A DNA stretch of 64,000 nucleotides from Trichostrongylus colubriformis (lineage: Eukaryota; Nematoda; Chromadorea; Rhabditida; Trichostrongylidae), in the NCBI GenBank assembly GCA_963978905.1, contig OZ022258.1, positions 40,594,591-40,658,590 of the forward strand, read 5' to 3'. Position 1 is the first letter of the stretch. Each line of letters begins with the position of its first letter. Shown here one piece after another: positions 35,331 through 46,379 of this stretch. The notes below the pieces were generated by a model that worked only from the letters and a program-made list of their open reading frames with translations, made no database searches and was not told where the DNA came from. The position numbers were made by a program, and so were the translations under genes.

Positions 35331-38160
35331 AGGAAGACAGTTCATGGCCTTTTAGCTTGAAAACACAGTTCGCACTACCGCTCTGAGGTTGTATCATCTT
35401 GCACCATCAAAAGATACTCCCACTACATTGCCTGACAAAACTTTTGCTCAAATCTTTAAAAAGTGTCTTTTTGAAACTGTGAACTGACCTCAGAAGAAGA
35501 GCTGATCACATGCAAAACTGGCTCAACTTCAAAGCAAATCAAAACGGTCCACATATTCTGCTCCCTTCGGAAGAGTCATGAGCAAACTGTGTGAGCGCTG
35601 CTGCAGCTTTTCTTTCGCCTGATAAGTTTCCTACTTTTCGCCTGTCCCACGTCCTAACAGAAATTTTAGCTAAGTGCACGAAATTTTCATGAATCTGAAT
35701 GATATTACTGACTGACCTTATTAAAAGCGCTCTTCGTATAAGAAAAAGGCTCGGATTCAAATCGAAGTCAAATAGGAAGACAGTTCATGGCCTTTTAGCT
35801 TGAAAACACAGTTCGCACTACCGCTCTGAGGTTGTATCATCTTGCACCATCAAAAGATACTCCCACTACATTGCCTGACAAAACTTTTGCTCAAATCTTT
35901 AAAAAGTGTCTTTTTGAAACTGTGAACTGACCTCAGAAGAAGAGCTGATCACATGCAAAAAAGGCTCAACTTCAAAGCAAATCAAAACGGTCCACATATT
36001 CTGCTCCCTTCGGAAGAGTCATGAGCAAACTGTGTGAGCGCTGCTGCAGCTTTTCTATCGCCTGATAGGTTTCCTACTTTTCGCCTGTCCCACGTCCTAA
36101 CAGAAATTTTAGCTAAGTGCATGAAATTTTCATGAATCTGAATGATATTACTGACTGACCTCATTAAAAGCGCTCTTCGTATAAGAAAAAGGCTCGGATT
36201 CAAATTGAAATCAAATAGGAAGACAGTTCATGGCCTTTTAGCTTGAAAACACAGTTCGCACTACCGCTCTGAGTTTGTATCATCTTGCACCATCAAAAGA
36301 TACTCCCATTACATTGCCTGACAAAACTTTTGCTCAAATCTTCAAAAAGTGTCTTTTTGAAACTGTGAACTGACCTCAGAAGAAGAGCTGATCACATGCA
36401 AAACTGGCTCAACCTCAAAGCAAATCAAAACGGTCCACACATTCTGCTCCCTTCGGAACACTCATGAGCAAACTGTGTGAGCGCTGCTGCAGCTTTTCTA
36501 TCGCCTGATAGGTTTCCTACTTTTCGCCTGTCCCACGTCCTAACAGAAATTTTAGCTAAGTGCATGAAATTTTCATGAATCTGAATGATATTACTGACTG
36601 ACCTCATTAAAAGCGCTCTTCGTATAAGAAAAAGGCTCGGATTCAAATTGAAATCAAATAGGAAGACAGTTCATGGCCTTTTAGCTTGAAAACACAGTTC
36701 GCACTACCGCTCTGAGGTTGTATCATCTTGCACCATCAAAAGATACTCCCATTACATTGCCTGACAAAACTTTTGCTCAAATCTTCAAAAAGTGTCTTTT
36801 TGAAACTGTGAACTGACCTCAGAAGAAGAGCTGATCACATGCAAAACTGGCTCAACCTCAAAGCAAATCAAAACGGTCCACACATTCTGCTCCCTTCGGA
36901 ACACTCATGAGCAAACTGTGTGAGCGCTGCTGCAGCTTTTCTATCGCCTGATAGGTTTCCTACTTTTCGCCTGTCCCACGTCCTAACAGAAATTTTAGCT
37001 AAGTGCATGAAATTTTCATGAATCTGAATGATATTACTGACTGACCTTATTAAAAGCGCTCTTCGTATAAGAAAAAGGCTCGGATTCAAATCGAAATCAA
37101 ATAGGAAGACAGTTCATGGCCTTTTAGCTTGAAAACAGAGTTCGCACTACCGCTCTGAGGTTGTATCATCTTGCACCATCTCACAAAAATGCTATCACAC
37201 CGCCGGACGACATTGTGACTAACTTTTGATATGTGACTCTCTGAAATAGTGGACTGACTTCCGAAAAAGCAAAAGTTGATTCATTTAACTGACCTCGCGA
37301 AAAGCGCTCATCTCTTACAAAATCGAGCCAACAATGAAATGAACAGAATTACTCCCTATATTGCATTTTCTTCAGGACAATTAAGAACACGAATTTTATA
37401 AGCCATTTCTGAAGCCGCATAATTTTGCACTGTCGCACAAAATTGCAATAGCCTTCCACCACCTGAGAAAATTCGGGATGAACCGATAAAATGCTGCGGT
37501 TGATTTTGTTACCTGACCTCAGAAAAAGCCTTCGCAACGGACAAAATTCTATGAACTCAAATACCACTCCAAATCTGTCCTTATTTCGTGCTCTCTTGGT
37601 ATCACTTCAAAGGCAACTTCTGTGAGGGCGAGTGGAATAATAGCAGTAGATGTTTTCGGCTGACCTCAGAAGGAATGCCCATCACGATTTGGATTAGCTA
37701 CTCTTCAGATACGAATCAAATTTGTTCATGCTCAGTGCCATCTGTTAACTTGAGAGATTATTCTCTGCCTTCTCTTGAATACGCGGCACTCAGAGGTTCT
37801 CACTGCAATCTCCATCATTTTGCATCATCTCGCAGAAAATACAAATTATTTTCGGTTTCTCCTGGCAAAATTGAGGTGAGTGGATGAAATATCAGCAACA
37901 GATGTTCTCGACTGACCTTTGAAGACTTCCTTATCGAATGCAAAATTGGCTAGACTTCGGAAACACATCAAATCAGTCCTTATCCCATGCCACATCTGAG
38001 CTTGATAGCACAATCCAAGGAAACAATTATAAAGCTTCTTCATTTTTAGCCGCTCTGAGAAAAAGTTATGTTCAACAGGTAAGTTCAATGTTTGATACAC
38101 AGGCTGACCTCGTAAGAAATGCTCTTCACATAGAAGACTGGCGAGATTGAGATACAGGTG

Positions 38161-38684
38161 AACTGTGTATATTCTGCGCTCTTTCTGATACTTAGCAATA
38201 CAGTGCTTGATATTTCGTGCTTTCTTTATAACAGTTGGGAGCACAGGGGCTGTGAGCACTTTCTAATGCTATCTCGTTTGCAAACAGATATTCACAGCCG
38301 TTGTCAAATGTGATTTCATGCATAGAACGACATGACGAAAAATTTTTCCTCTATAGGTGGAACCATTTTGCCTGACCACATGAAAATGCCAAGACCACTC
38401 AAAACATCCAGAACTCGCTGACTTCCAAAAACCAAGTTATTACGGATAAGGCCAGCAGAACTGCCTCTATCAATGAATCGAATAGACCCTCATTTTATGT
38501 TCACCTCCTCTTGCTCGGGAGCAGCTTTTCGTGAGGGCTCGCTGAATCTTCGCCTTTACGTGATGAATTTCACTCCTTTAACTACACAATTCCATGTGAA
38601 GCCATGAGTTTCATTCATTTAGCTACACCATTCTATGTGAGGAGCAGTGCAGCTTTGAGGTGTTTCCAAAGAGGCTGCAGTCAA
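38161..38684. other. No feature identified
   Basis: Junction between satellite flank and the Helitron neighbourhood. A short repeat, GAAGCCATGAGTTTCATTCATTTAGCTACACC-like, is present near 38570-38630. No clear Helitron 3' end (hairpin plus CTRR) was recognised. Confidence 0.3.
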
Positions 38685-39107
38685 ACATAACGGAATCGTT
38701 AACATAAAAATGGGATCTATCACCCACACACTTATGTTGTACTTGCTCGATCAGAGAGGCATGCAAAGTTCTACGCAAAAGTGAGAATCCGGCCAAAATA
38801 AGCTGCACGAAGTCGCGAACGATGGGGGCGATGTCTCCGAGTGGGTGCCCCACCGTGTCCTTCGCCCCGATCTGAACTGTAGGGTGTTTCCGTAACTTTC
38901 TGCTCCCACTCTGCGTCACTGAGTGAGGCGGACGCCAGTGTGGGATCCCCACCCAGAGGCCCGCCCCATCGTCCACCACTTCGAGGAGCTGTATCTTAGC
39001 TGATTTCTCACTTTTTGGGGTGAAACTTTGCATTTGGCCCCTACTGTTTGAGCAAGGTAAATGTGCGGGTAACGGAAAAAACTCATTTTCCGTGCACGAT
39101 TCCTTTC
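38685..39107. mobile_element. Family F MITE, diverged copy
   Basis: CGGAATCGTTAACATAAAAA at the left and TTTTCCGTGCACGATTCC at the right. Interior matches family F (CACACACTTATGTTGTACTTG, GGGTGCCCCACC/GGGATCCCCACCC arms). The 197-codon minus frame over it is not a gene. Confidence 0.7.
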
Positions 39108-39212
39108 TGCGCTGAGCGCAGCTGAAGCAAACGCACAGAGAAGAATAAAAAATGCAGGAAAATTCGATTATTTTCGTAGTCGAGACAGTTTTGGATGTGT
39201 GCGCCGGCAGTC

Positions 39213-42200
39213 TCAAAGCAAGACTTCATCAAAAACTACGTTTTTTATCTTATTTGAAGATGACTTTATTTTGATACCACTGGGCGTCCTTGCGCGGGAT
39301 AGAGCAACATACAGTTGTCCATGTGAGAAAACGTCTTCTGGGAGATACACGCCGACTTTGTCGAAAGATTGTCCCTGTGCTTTGTTAATTGTCATGGCAA
39401 ACGCTACTCGCACGGGGAACTGTCGCCGGCGTAGTCGAAAGGGAGATCGTTTGTCCCAGTAATTATCGATGCGTGGGATGACGGCGAGTTGACCTCTTCT
39501 GTCTCCGCAAATGAATCTGCAACCAAGAGTGAAACGTCCCAGCTCTTCCACTTTCAATCGTGTTCCGTTGCAAAGTCCATTGGCAACATCGAGATTTCTA
39601 AGTAACATGACGATCGCTCCTTTCTTAAGACGAAGCTCATGTGGGGGCATCCCTGTCGGAGTCAACGAATTCAAGTATTCTTGTTGAAAAAGTTGCTCGC
39701 CTTGTCCCTCTGGATATATGGCTTCATCGATGCTCTTGTAAATACGTTCGTCCTGGGGTCTCCCTACACGAAGACGATCGAGCGCAGCATCATTGAGACA
39801 TTGCACGTGAACATTCTTAGGAGCTAAAATGGCTTTCTCACACAATTCGGACGTGCTGTTAGGGTCAAGAGTAGCTCCGAAGATTTCTGTTACAATATCT
39901 GTATAGCACATCATCTCTTCGGGTACTTGTACGCAGTGGTCAGCATCGTTGCAGTTGCCATTGCCTATTTGTAAAAGGCGTTCGTGCCAGTCGCTTCCAG
40001 CGTTTCGTGCTCTCATATTGATATCCAGGCGATGGATAGTAAAAAGAGGCCACAGAAACGACTGGTGAACGCAGGCTCCAACAAAGTCTTCCCTTTGACC
40101 ATGTTCGACGACTGGCAGTACTTGACGGAAATCTCCACCAATAATGATGACCTTACCGCCGAATGGTTCCTCGTTCTGCATGAGATCTTTTAAAAGAGAG
40201 TCGACTGCTTCCAGCGCAACCTTCGGTGCCATGGAAATCTCGTCCCAAATTATCATATCTACGGCCATCAATTCTGTAGCCTCTCGCTGTTGGCGTTTCA
40301 TTGATGAGCTACGATTTCCGTCTCCAATGTTCAGCTTAAAAAGAGAGTTCACGGTTCGTCCCTTTGGCAAAAGATTAGCTGCTATTCCTGTCCAAGCCAC
40401 GCACACAACATTACGTCTTCGGCCGACAGCAATGTCATAGACAGTGTTATATAAATACGTTTTGCCACTTCCTCCAGGTCCGTCAATGAATATACACCGA
40501 TTGCGAGGCCTGTCTAGTGCTTCGAGAATGTCGTCAGCGGCAGCTTTTTGCCTCACATTGAGACTTTCATATCGAAGTAAACCGTTTCGTTCATGTTCTT
40601 CGTGATCCACTGACAGTGTTGGTTCCACAGGACGTTCTAAAACTGGAGGGGAAACGACTTCTCTAAGATCTCTGCCCATAAGAGCCATCCGGTCCAGAAT
40701 ATCAAAATACGCGTGAGCGACAGCATGCTCACTATCGATCCCTCTATTGATATAGTCCTCCGACATTGCGGAGGCGAAGTCGCTCCACAAATCCTGTGCA
40801 TCAACCACTTCACAGAAGCAGAGTAAGCAGGCGAAAAAACTTCTTATGCATGATGCGGATTGGTAATGAGTAGCCTCCTCCAAACTCTGACGGAAGTATC
40901 TGTCGTCATCGAGAAAGCCTGCTCGTTTTGCAGCTTCAGCAAAAGTATCAAGCGTGACGCCGTCTACCGTGCGCAAGTCCTCAAAAGAGGTCTTCCCTTT
41001 TGTATTCAGCAGAAGTATTCTGAGACAGTAGCGTTCGCTGTCGCGAGGCGATACAGTGTACATCCTGCCAATCAGTTTTCCAGCGCGCCTTCTTGGTGAC
41101 CATCCACGATTCGGCTTAAAGGTAAAATACTCAGGAAATTGATAGTAGTACAGCTCCCGAGGGTCAATCGCATTGTCAGAGCGCATACTCCTATCATTTC
41201 CCTGAGCAAATTGCCTATTGAGCTCAAAGTAAGCCGTGAGCGTAGTGAAAGATCGTTGCGCACGGTCAAGATATTGCTGTTCTCTTCCCTGCACGAAATG
41301 CACCGTTTGAAAACCAGGGAGGTGAACAGCTAGTCTGTAGACTGTATGGGATTTCTCCTGCATCGTGAAACCAAAAATTCTGAACATGCTTTGTGGTGCA
41401 CACACGTAGCGAGTGTTCAAATGCTGCTTAATTTCGTCATTGTTGGCATTTTCGTCGGCACTTCTATCACTTTCGATATTGATGCGTGCACGATCCGGCC
41501 CTTTATAGATGTATTTATAAAGATACTTCACGGCCGATATCATGCCGCAAATCTCCAGATTCACGTGGCAGTCAAATTTCGTGAGAAGATACGGATTGGA
41601 TGGCACGACCCATTCATCGCCATAAAGTACACCGTTGATCTCGACAGGTGAAAGGTTGCGACGGCGGTAGTTCGGATACCCGTCTACATCCACAGAGGTT
41701 CTTTCTCGTAGTTGTTTCGGAAAACGCTTTGAACAGGATCCGTTCCGCATGCAAGGCGAGTCCATCTGTCCGCACTGCCTGTGAATCATGTAAGACGTCA
41801 CAGCAGCATGAAGTTGTGGCTCTTCTACAGGGTTCGGAATTTCGGCACAGATCGACCTATCAACGTCGTCGGCTGTTCGGACTCTCCACGATTCCCTCAT
41901 TATTAGAAGCATATGACAATGTGGAAGACCTCTTTTTTGAAATTCGATCACATACACATATGCTTGCACTTCACCAAGAACGTTTCTTTTGAAAAGATCA
42001 TCACAGAGTTCTTGTAATTTAGCATTGAATACTCGTGCCACCAAGTCTGGACGATCCGATGCTGTTTGCCCAGTGAAGAGATTTTCTTGGATCTCCTTCC
42101 ATTGCGGGTTACATGTCATAGTCAAGAAATACGTAGGCTTTCCGTAACGCGCAACTATTGCCATGGCGTCTTGATATGACTGTTGCATAGAGCGGGGGCT

Positions 42201-44366
42201 GCCCAGATGAGATGAAGATAAAATTACACGATTCCCCGGCGGACCGAAATTGTCTTCACCGGCGAGATAGTCCTGCAGCCCTCTATACGAATCAGCCCTC
42301 AAGGTTAGTTGATTCCGCCTCTGGAAATTTAAGCGATTTTGCTCAATCTTCACGTAGGCATCGACAGCAAATTGTTGGAAGAGCTTCCCAGCATGCAGGA
42401 TAGGATTGAAACCATCGCGTATCGAAAGCAGATACGAATAGTACTCTTTTTGAGTAATGCGACCACCATTAGTATTACTCATGGTCGGCTCCCAACCACC
42501 TTCTCCGGTTGGAAAGAGAAGTGGATACGTAAGGGGGTCGCATATTTTGTCGATGTCGCGAATACTGAGAAGCTGTTCTCCTGGTGAATTTCGAAGGTGC
42601 ACAGCAAAACTTCTTGTGGCGGGCACATCGTTGTCTTCTCCGACGTACACAACTGCGACTTCGTTGGCCGTCGGTAAGTCGTACTGACGACGTCTCAGTC
42701 CTCTTTCATTACTTTCTTCGAAAACCATCCGAATATCGAGTGGAGAGCGGTTTTCGCGAGCTGCCGCTGCAAGCTCCGCTTGTTCTACTTCGCTCATCAT
42801 TTTGAAAGATTGTGCGTACACATTGACATTGGATAACAGCTCGCTGAGAAAACGCATCAATCCTGGATCGCAATCGGCGTTTCTCACATTCCCAAGACGT
42901 TGCTGAGCAGCCATTTCTGTGTCCAAAATGTAAATTTGCCCATACTGACGTTGCTCTCCTTCACTGGGATGAAGAGGACCCATGCGATGGTAAATTTGTC
43001 CGTGTATTGTATAACAATAGGGGCCGCGCCCTCGAGGCAGATCTACTTGCGCCCCCATCGAAGCCATCGCTAATGCAGAGTTGAAACTTCTAATATTCTC
43101 CAGGAAATTTCTCTGAATCCGACGTTGCTCTGCAGTTGAGTCAGTCCTTTGGACAAAAAGTTCACGAAGACTCTCCGGGAAATTCGAAAACATATTGAGA
43201 TCCGGTATCCTGCCCAAATCACAGCAGTCTGCGAATATACCTGGATGGATTGACTTCACTTCGCAGAGGAAGTGTTGAGCTCCGCAATGTACACATGTCT
43301 GATTCAGCCCTCCTAAGTAGTGTGCCTCGGTTATCCTAGTACGCAATGCTACTCCAGCAGATTCCACCAACTCTGCACGTCGTTGGCGATTACGTGCGGC
43401 GTTAGCTTCCAACCTCGAGGATCGTTCCATATCGCTCTCGTTATTGCGGTTCTGTTGATGTCGGTGAGCATCCACATGAAGCCGCGCACTTCTTTCCTCA
43501 ATACTTTCCAAACTACGTCTTACACGATGACGCTCAGCGTCTTCCGTACGTCGGACAGAAGTTTCTTCGATGCTCTCGGCTTCACGTCTGCGGCGCTGTC
43601 GCTGGGCATCTTCTGCAGATCGAACAGTGTACTCTTCTAAACTTTCTAACTCACGTCTCCGGCGTTGTCGCTGAGCATTTTCGGCCGATCGAACAGTGTA
43701 TTCTTCAAAACTTTCTAACTCACGTCTCCGGCGTTGTCGCTGAGCATTTTCGGCCGATCGAACAGTGTATTCTTCAAAACTTTCTAACTCACGTCTCCGG
43801 CGTTGTCGCTGAGCATTTTCGGCCGATCGAACAATGTATTCTTCAAAACTTTCTAACTCACGTCTCCGGCGTTGTCGCTGAGCATTTTCGGCCGATCGAA
43901 CAGTGTATTCTTCAAAACTTTCTAACTCACGTCTCCGGCGTTGTCGCTGAGCATTTTCGGCCGATCGAACATTCTGCTCTTCAAAACTCTCCTGTGCACG
44001 TCTTCGGCGCTGACGCTGAGCGTTTTCTGCGTTACGTACGGAGCGCTCATCAACGCTCTCTAGAGCGCGTCTACGACGCTGACGTTGAGTGTCTTCTGCT
44101 TGTCTAGAAGCCCTTTCTTCGACGCTTTCCGCTGCCCTCCTACGTCGTTGACGCTCAGCATCTTCCTCTCGTCGCGATGAGCTGCCCTGAGCATTACCCA
44201 TCCTCACTGGAACATCTTCAGTGAGACGCCTTCGTCGATGACGGAGAGAATCAGCTTCCAAACGCGACAATCTTTCCTCCTCATTTTCACGCAGTCGTCG
44301 GCTACGCTGACGCGCGGCGTCATCAGTATGAATCCTAGGTCGTCCCCTTGATCTTGGCATATCCAT
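39213..44366 (-). CDS. Helitron Rep/helicase transposase (intact)
   Basis: Single uninterrupted 1717-codon frame. Residues 1-340 are an Arg/Glu-rich repeat region (see 43390-44330). Around residue 360 a Cys/His cluster follows (CVHCGAQHFLCE..FADCC). The Rep domain holds TMTCNPQW and the HUH motif LPHCHMLL near residue 815, and YLYKYIYKG near 950 supplies the two-tyrosine site. A PIF1-type helicase follows: Walker A GPGGSGKT near 1295, IIWDEIS near 1374, GGDFRQVLP, and the C-terminal MTINKAQGQSFDKVGVYLP and LYVALSRAR near 1687. These are all hallmarks of rolling-circle Helitron proteins. No frameshift or stop is seen, so the element may be active or recent. I could not place the 5' TC or 3' CTRR ends. 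Codon and base composition differ little from neighbouring DNA. Confidence 0.96.
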   Translation of the reverse strand: MDMPRSRGRPRIHTDDAARQRSRRLRENEEERLSRLEADSLRHRRRRLTEDVPVRMGNAQGSSSRREEDAERQRRRRAAESVEERASRQAEDTQRQRRRRALESVDERSVRNAENAQRQRRRRAQESFEEQNVRSAENAQRQRRRRELESFEEYTVRSAENAQRQRRRRELESFEEYIVRSAENAQRQRRRRELESFEEYTVRSAENAQRQRRRRELESFEEYTVRSAENAQRQRRRRELESLEEYTVRSAEDAQRQRRRREAESIEETSVRRTEDAERHRVRRSLESIEERSARLHVDAHRHQQNRNNESDMERSSRLEANAARNRQRRAELVESAGVALRTRITEAHYLGGLNQTCVHCGAQHFLCEVKSIHPGIFADCCDLGRIPDLNMFSNFPESLRELFVQRTDSTAEQRRIQRNFLENIRSFNSALAMASMGAQVDLPRGRGPYCYTIHGQIYHRMGPLHPSEGEQRQYGQIYILDTEMAAQQRLGNVRNADCDPGLMRFLSELLSNVNVYAQSFKMMSEVEQAELAAAARENRSPLDIRMVFEESNERGLRRRQYDLPTANEVAVVYVGEDNDVPATRSFAVHLRNSPGEQLLSIRDIDKICDPLTYPLLFPTGEGGWEPTMSNTNGGRITQKEYYSYLLSIRDGFNPILHAGKLFQQFAVDAYVKIEQNRLNFQRRNQLTLRADSYRGLQDYLAGEDNFGPPGNRVILSSSHLGSPRSMQQSYQDAMAIVARYGKPTYFLTMTCNPQWKEIQENLFTGQTASDRPDLVARVFNAKLQELCDDLFKRNVLGEVQAYVYVIEFQKRGLPHCHMLLIMRESWRVRTADDVDRSICAEIPNPVEEPQLHAAVTSYMIHRQCGQMDSPCMRNGSCSKRFPKQLRERTSVDVDGYPNYRRRNLSPVEINGVLYGDEWVVPSNPYLLTKFDCHVNLEICGMISAVKYLYKYIYKGPDRARINIESDRSADENANNDEIKQHLNTRYVCAPQSMFRIFGFTMQEKSHTVYRLAVHLPGFQTVHFVQGREQQYLDRAQRSFTTLTAYFELNRQFAQGNDRSMRSDNAIDPRELYYYQFPEYFTFKPNRGWSPRRRAGKLIGRMYTVSPRDSERYCLRILLLNTKGKTSFEDLRTVDGVTLDTFAEAAKRAGFLDDDRYFRQSLEEATHYQSASCIRSFFACLLCFCEVVDAQDLWSDFASAMSEDYINRGIDSEHAVAHAYFDILDRMALMGRDLREVVSPPVLERPVEPTLSVDHEEHERNGLLRYESLNVRQKAAADDILEALDRPRNRCIFIDGPGGSGKTYLYNTVYDIAVGRRRNVVCVAWTGIAANLLPKGRTVNSLFKLNIGDGNRSSSMKRQQREATELMAVDMIIWDEISMAPKVALEAVDSLLKDLMQNEEPFGGKVIIIGGDFRQVLPVVEHGQREDFVGACVHQSFLWPLFTIHRLDINMRARNAGSDWHERLLQIGNGNCNDADHCVQVPEEMMCYTDIVTEIFGATLDPNSTSELCEKAILAPKNVHVQCLNDAALDRLRVGRPQDERIYKSIDEAIYPEGQGEQLFQQEYLNSLTPTGMPPHELRLKKGAIVMLLRNLDVANGLCNGTRLKVEELGRFTLGCRFICGDRRGQLAVIPRIDNYWDKRSPFRLRRRQFPVRVAFAMTINKAQGQSFDKVGVYLPEDVFSHGQLYVALSRARTPSGIKIKSSSNKIKNVVFDEVLL
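43390..44330 (-). repeat. 69-bp coding tandem repeat in the Helitron N-terminus
   Basis: About 12-13 units of 23 residues, consensus RSAENAQRQRRRRELESFEE. Units in the middle (about 43620-43980) are nearly identical at DNA level (GTCTCCGGCGTTGTCGCTGA repeated), while outer ones diverge. Confidence 0.9.
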
Positions 44367-44399
44367 TTCAAAGGTGTTCGCGATTCAAATACAGTCAAA

Positions 44400-45239
44400 T
44401 CGACCAACTCCTGAAGCTGCAATAAAAACTCGAAGTGTGTTATTAATTTCGGGACATTTGCCCTGTAGAAGATAGTACAGGGATGTGTAGGAATTCTTAT
44501 AGGATCTCGCAAGTTCCTCATGATTTTCGCATGCTCTATGAAGTACGATAGCCGACACACATTCAAAATTCGCTGAGGGGGAAGGGATACTGAACAATAC
44601 ATTGCAAGTTGTCGGACGTTATGCTGCGGTAAAGATGATACACGCAGCTGTAGAAATTGGATACCATAGCGTGACTATATTGGCCAACGAATAACCGTAA
44701 ACCTACGGTGCGGAAACTAACACCGCTTAGGTTTTGAGCAAGCGTTGTAATCTTGGATGAATTTTTTCTTTCTAGGCTTTGATAAAAATAGCTACCCGCC
44801 ACCGTGTCCCCCAGTATTATAGAAGAGCACAAATTATCAAGTTTTGTATAGCTTAGTATCGAAAAAATGGTCGAATATGCCGCGAATACATGTTATTCTG
44901 AACACCGATTAGTATAAACGGTCGTTATCGAGCTTGTTGCTAACGCAATAAAAGGAGCATGTCGAAAAGTTGCACATATAAGCACCTCGGAAGGAGCTTC
45001 TCACCTTCCTTGGCTTGCATAAAAGCAGCGTTCATGATGAGATGGCCCCTCATGGCGATAGTACTTCGAGCATTTCTTATGAGGTAGTGTGCGGTTCAAA
45101 TCTATCTGTCTAAAGTGGAACCCGAACACTCACCTGATAACGGGTAGAACAACCCGCGGTCAGGCTTCACAATGAATGAGAACTACTGCTCCTCCTATAT
45201 CACCCTCAACATGTCGAATGACATTTGCCTTGAGTCATC
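44400..45239. other. No feature identified (5' flank of Helitron ORF)
   Basis: Should contain the Helitron 5' end if the element is complete, but no clear terminus was seen. Short minus frames have no motifs. Confidence 0.35.
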
Positions 45240-45770
45240 GATGAGTTGAGCTATTGCACAATAGCGCGAATAGCACGATAATAATGAACAACTGATATCG
45301 AGAAGTCCATTTCGCATGAATTAACATTGTGATAAGCGTAGTACTGAGAGCTTGCACAACTGGTCTCCCTACAAAAGTTAGTCACTATCTGGAATTTCAC
45401 GTAGTTGAACAGTCGTAGGGTTTCCGCTCATTCCACTGGATAACGAAATACGTTCAATCGCCAAATGTTTACTGCTTAAGAATACTGCTTATCGATTCAT
45501 GTACCGATACATATCGCTTCCCCAAAGAGGGACACCCCTTTTCGGAGGTCCAGATGATTTAGCAGTCGATACCTTTATTACAATGATATTGACTATCAGT
45601 GTAAATGGATTAGGAATAAAATGTGTTTAACCACTGACCATTTGACACTTTGGGTAAAGTGGTCACTATTAAGAGTTGAGATAGTTCAGAGACTGATGAT
45701 TTTGAGTTCGATTGCTCCGATTAGGAGCCAGTTTAAGCATCTAATTCTTGCAAGTTGGAGGTAGATCCGT
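45240..45770. repeat. Dispersed repeat shared with 25443-26060
   Basis: AGTTGAGCTATTG, GATAAGCGTAGTACTGAGAG, ACAATGATATTGACTATCAG and GTTGAGATAGTTCAG appear in the same order as at 25443-26060. Confidence 0.5.
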
Positions 45771-45864
45771 ATGCCAGTTATCGACGCTTATCTTTTTTGT
45801 AAGCGTGCACCCCTAATTCGATTTGAGATAGCCTAGCGGCCAATTCCCAGTGTTGTTGGAAGCA

Positions 45865-46150
45865 CATGAGGAAATGATTCACTTGCTTTACTACCGCACC
45901 TATAGATGGTATCCTGATCATCAAAATGGAGAACGTAGTATCAAAAACGCGCATCATCATTCGAACGCTTGTCAATTTAGCGGTCGATACATCGGCAACT
46001 GATATCGGAGAAGAAATGATTCTCTTGCTTTACTACCGCATATATAGAATGTATCCTGATCATGAAATGGAGAACAGTATCGAAAGACGCGCATCATTAT
46101 TTGAACCCTAGGCAATGTAGCGGTCGATACATCGGCAACTGATTTCGGAA
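45865..46150. repeat. ~142-bp tandem duplication
   Basis: GAAATGATTC(A/T)CTTGCTTTA, CTACCGCA, GTATCCTGATCAT, GCGGTCGATACATCGGCAAC repeat once at a step of about 142 bp. Confidence 0.8.
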
Positions 46151-46379
46151 CATAATCAGAATAAGTTCACCCAATGGCACTGCTCATCGGACGCTTTCAT
46201 TGTAGCGGTCGTGGAGTAGTAACAGCGGTGTACTGGATTTCGCCCAACCTACTTCCTTCGGCTCTTATCAGTGCTAAATATTCGTTAGCAGACTCAATTC
46301 GTCACCATTAAGGTCCCCATACCACCTCCTACAGCAGCTATGTGTTTAGACACTTCTTTATCTGATGAGACAGAAAGCG

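Larger units (their letters stand above)
29290..38160. repeat. Satellite block, ~220-bp monomers with ~443-bp dimeric core
   Basis: Each monomer carries (A)CTGACCT(C/T)A..AAAAGC followed by CAAA(A/T)..GGCTC. The core, about 30928-37185, has about 14 units averaging 440 bp; TTGCACCATC recurs at that step. Each unit holds two unlike halves spaced 217-226 bp. Diverged single monomers occur at 29340, 29565, 30420 and 30720, and again at 37250-38150. One unit near 32650 lacks about 25 bp. A MITE interrupts the left flank at 29755-30257. Confidence 0.9.

Noticed and set aside
38623..39216. 197-codon minus frame just after the Helitron stop
   Set aside because: It overlaps a diverged family F MITE and has no motif.
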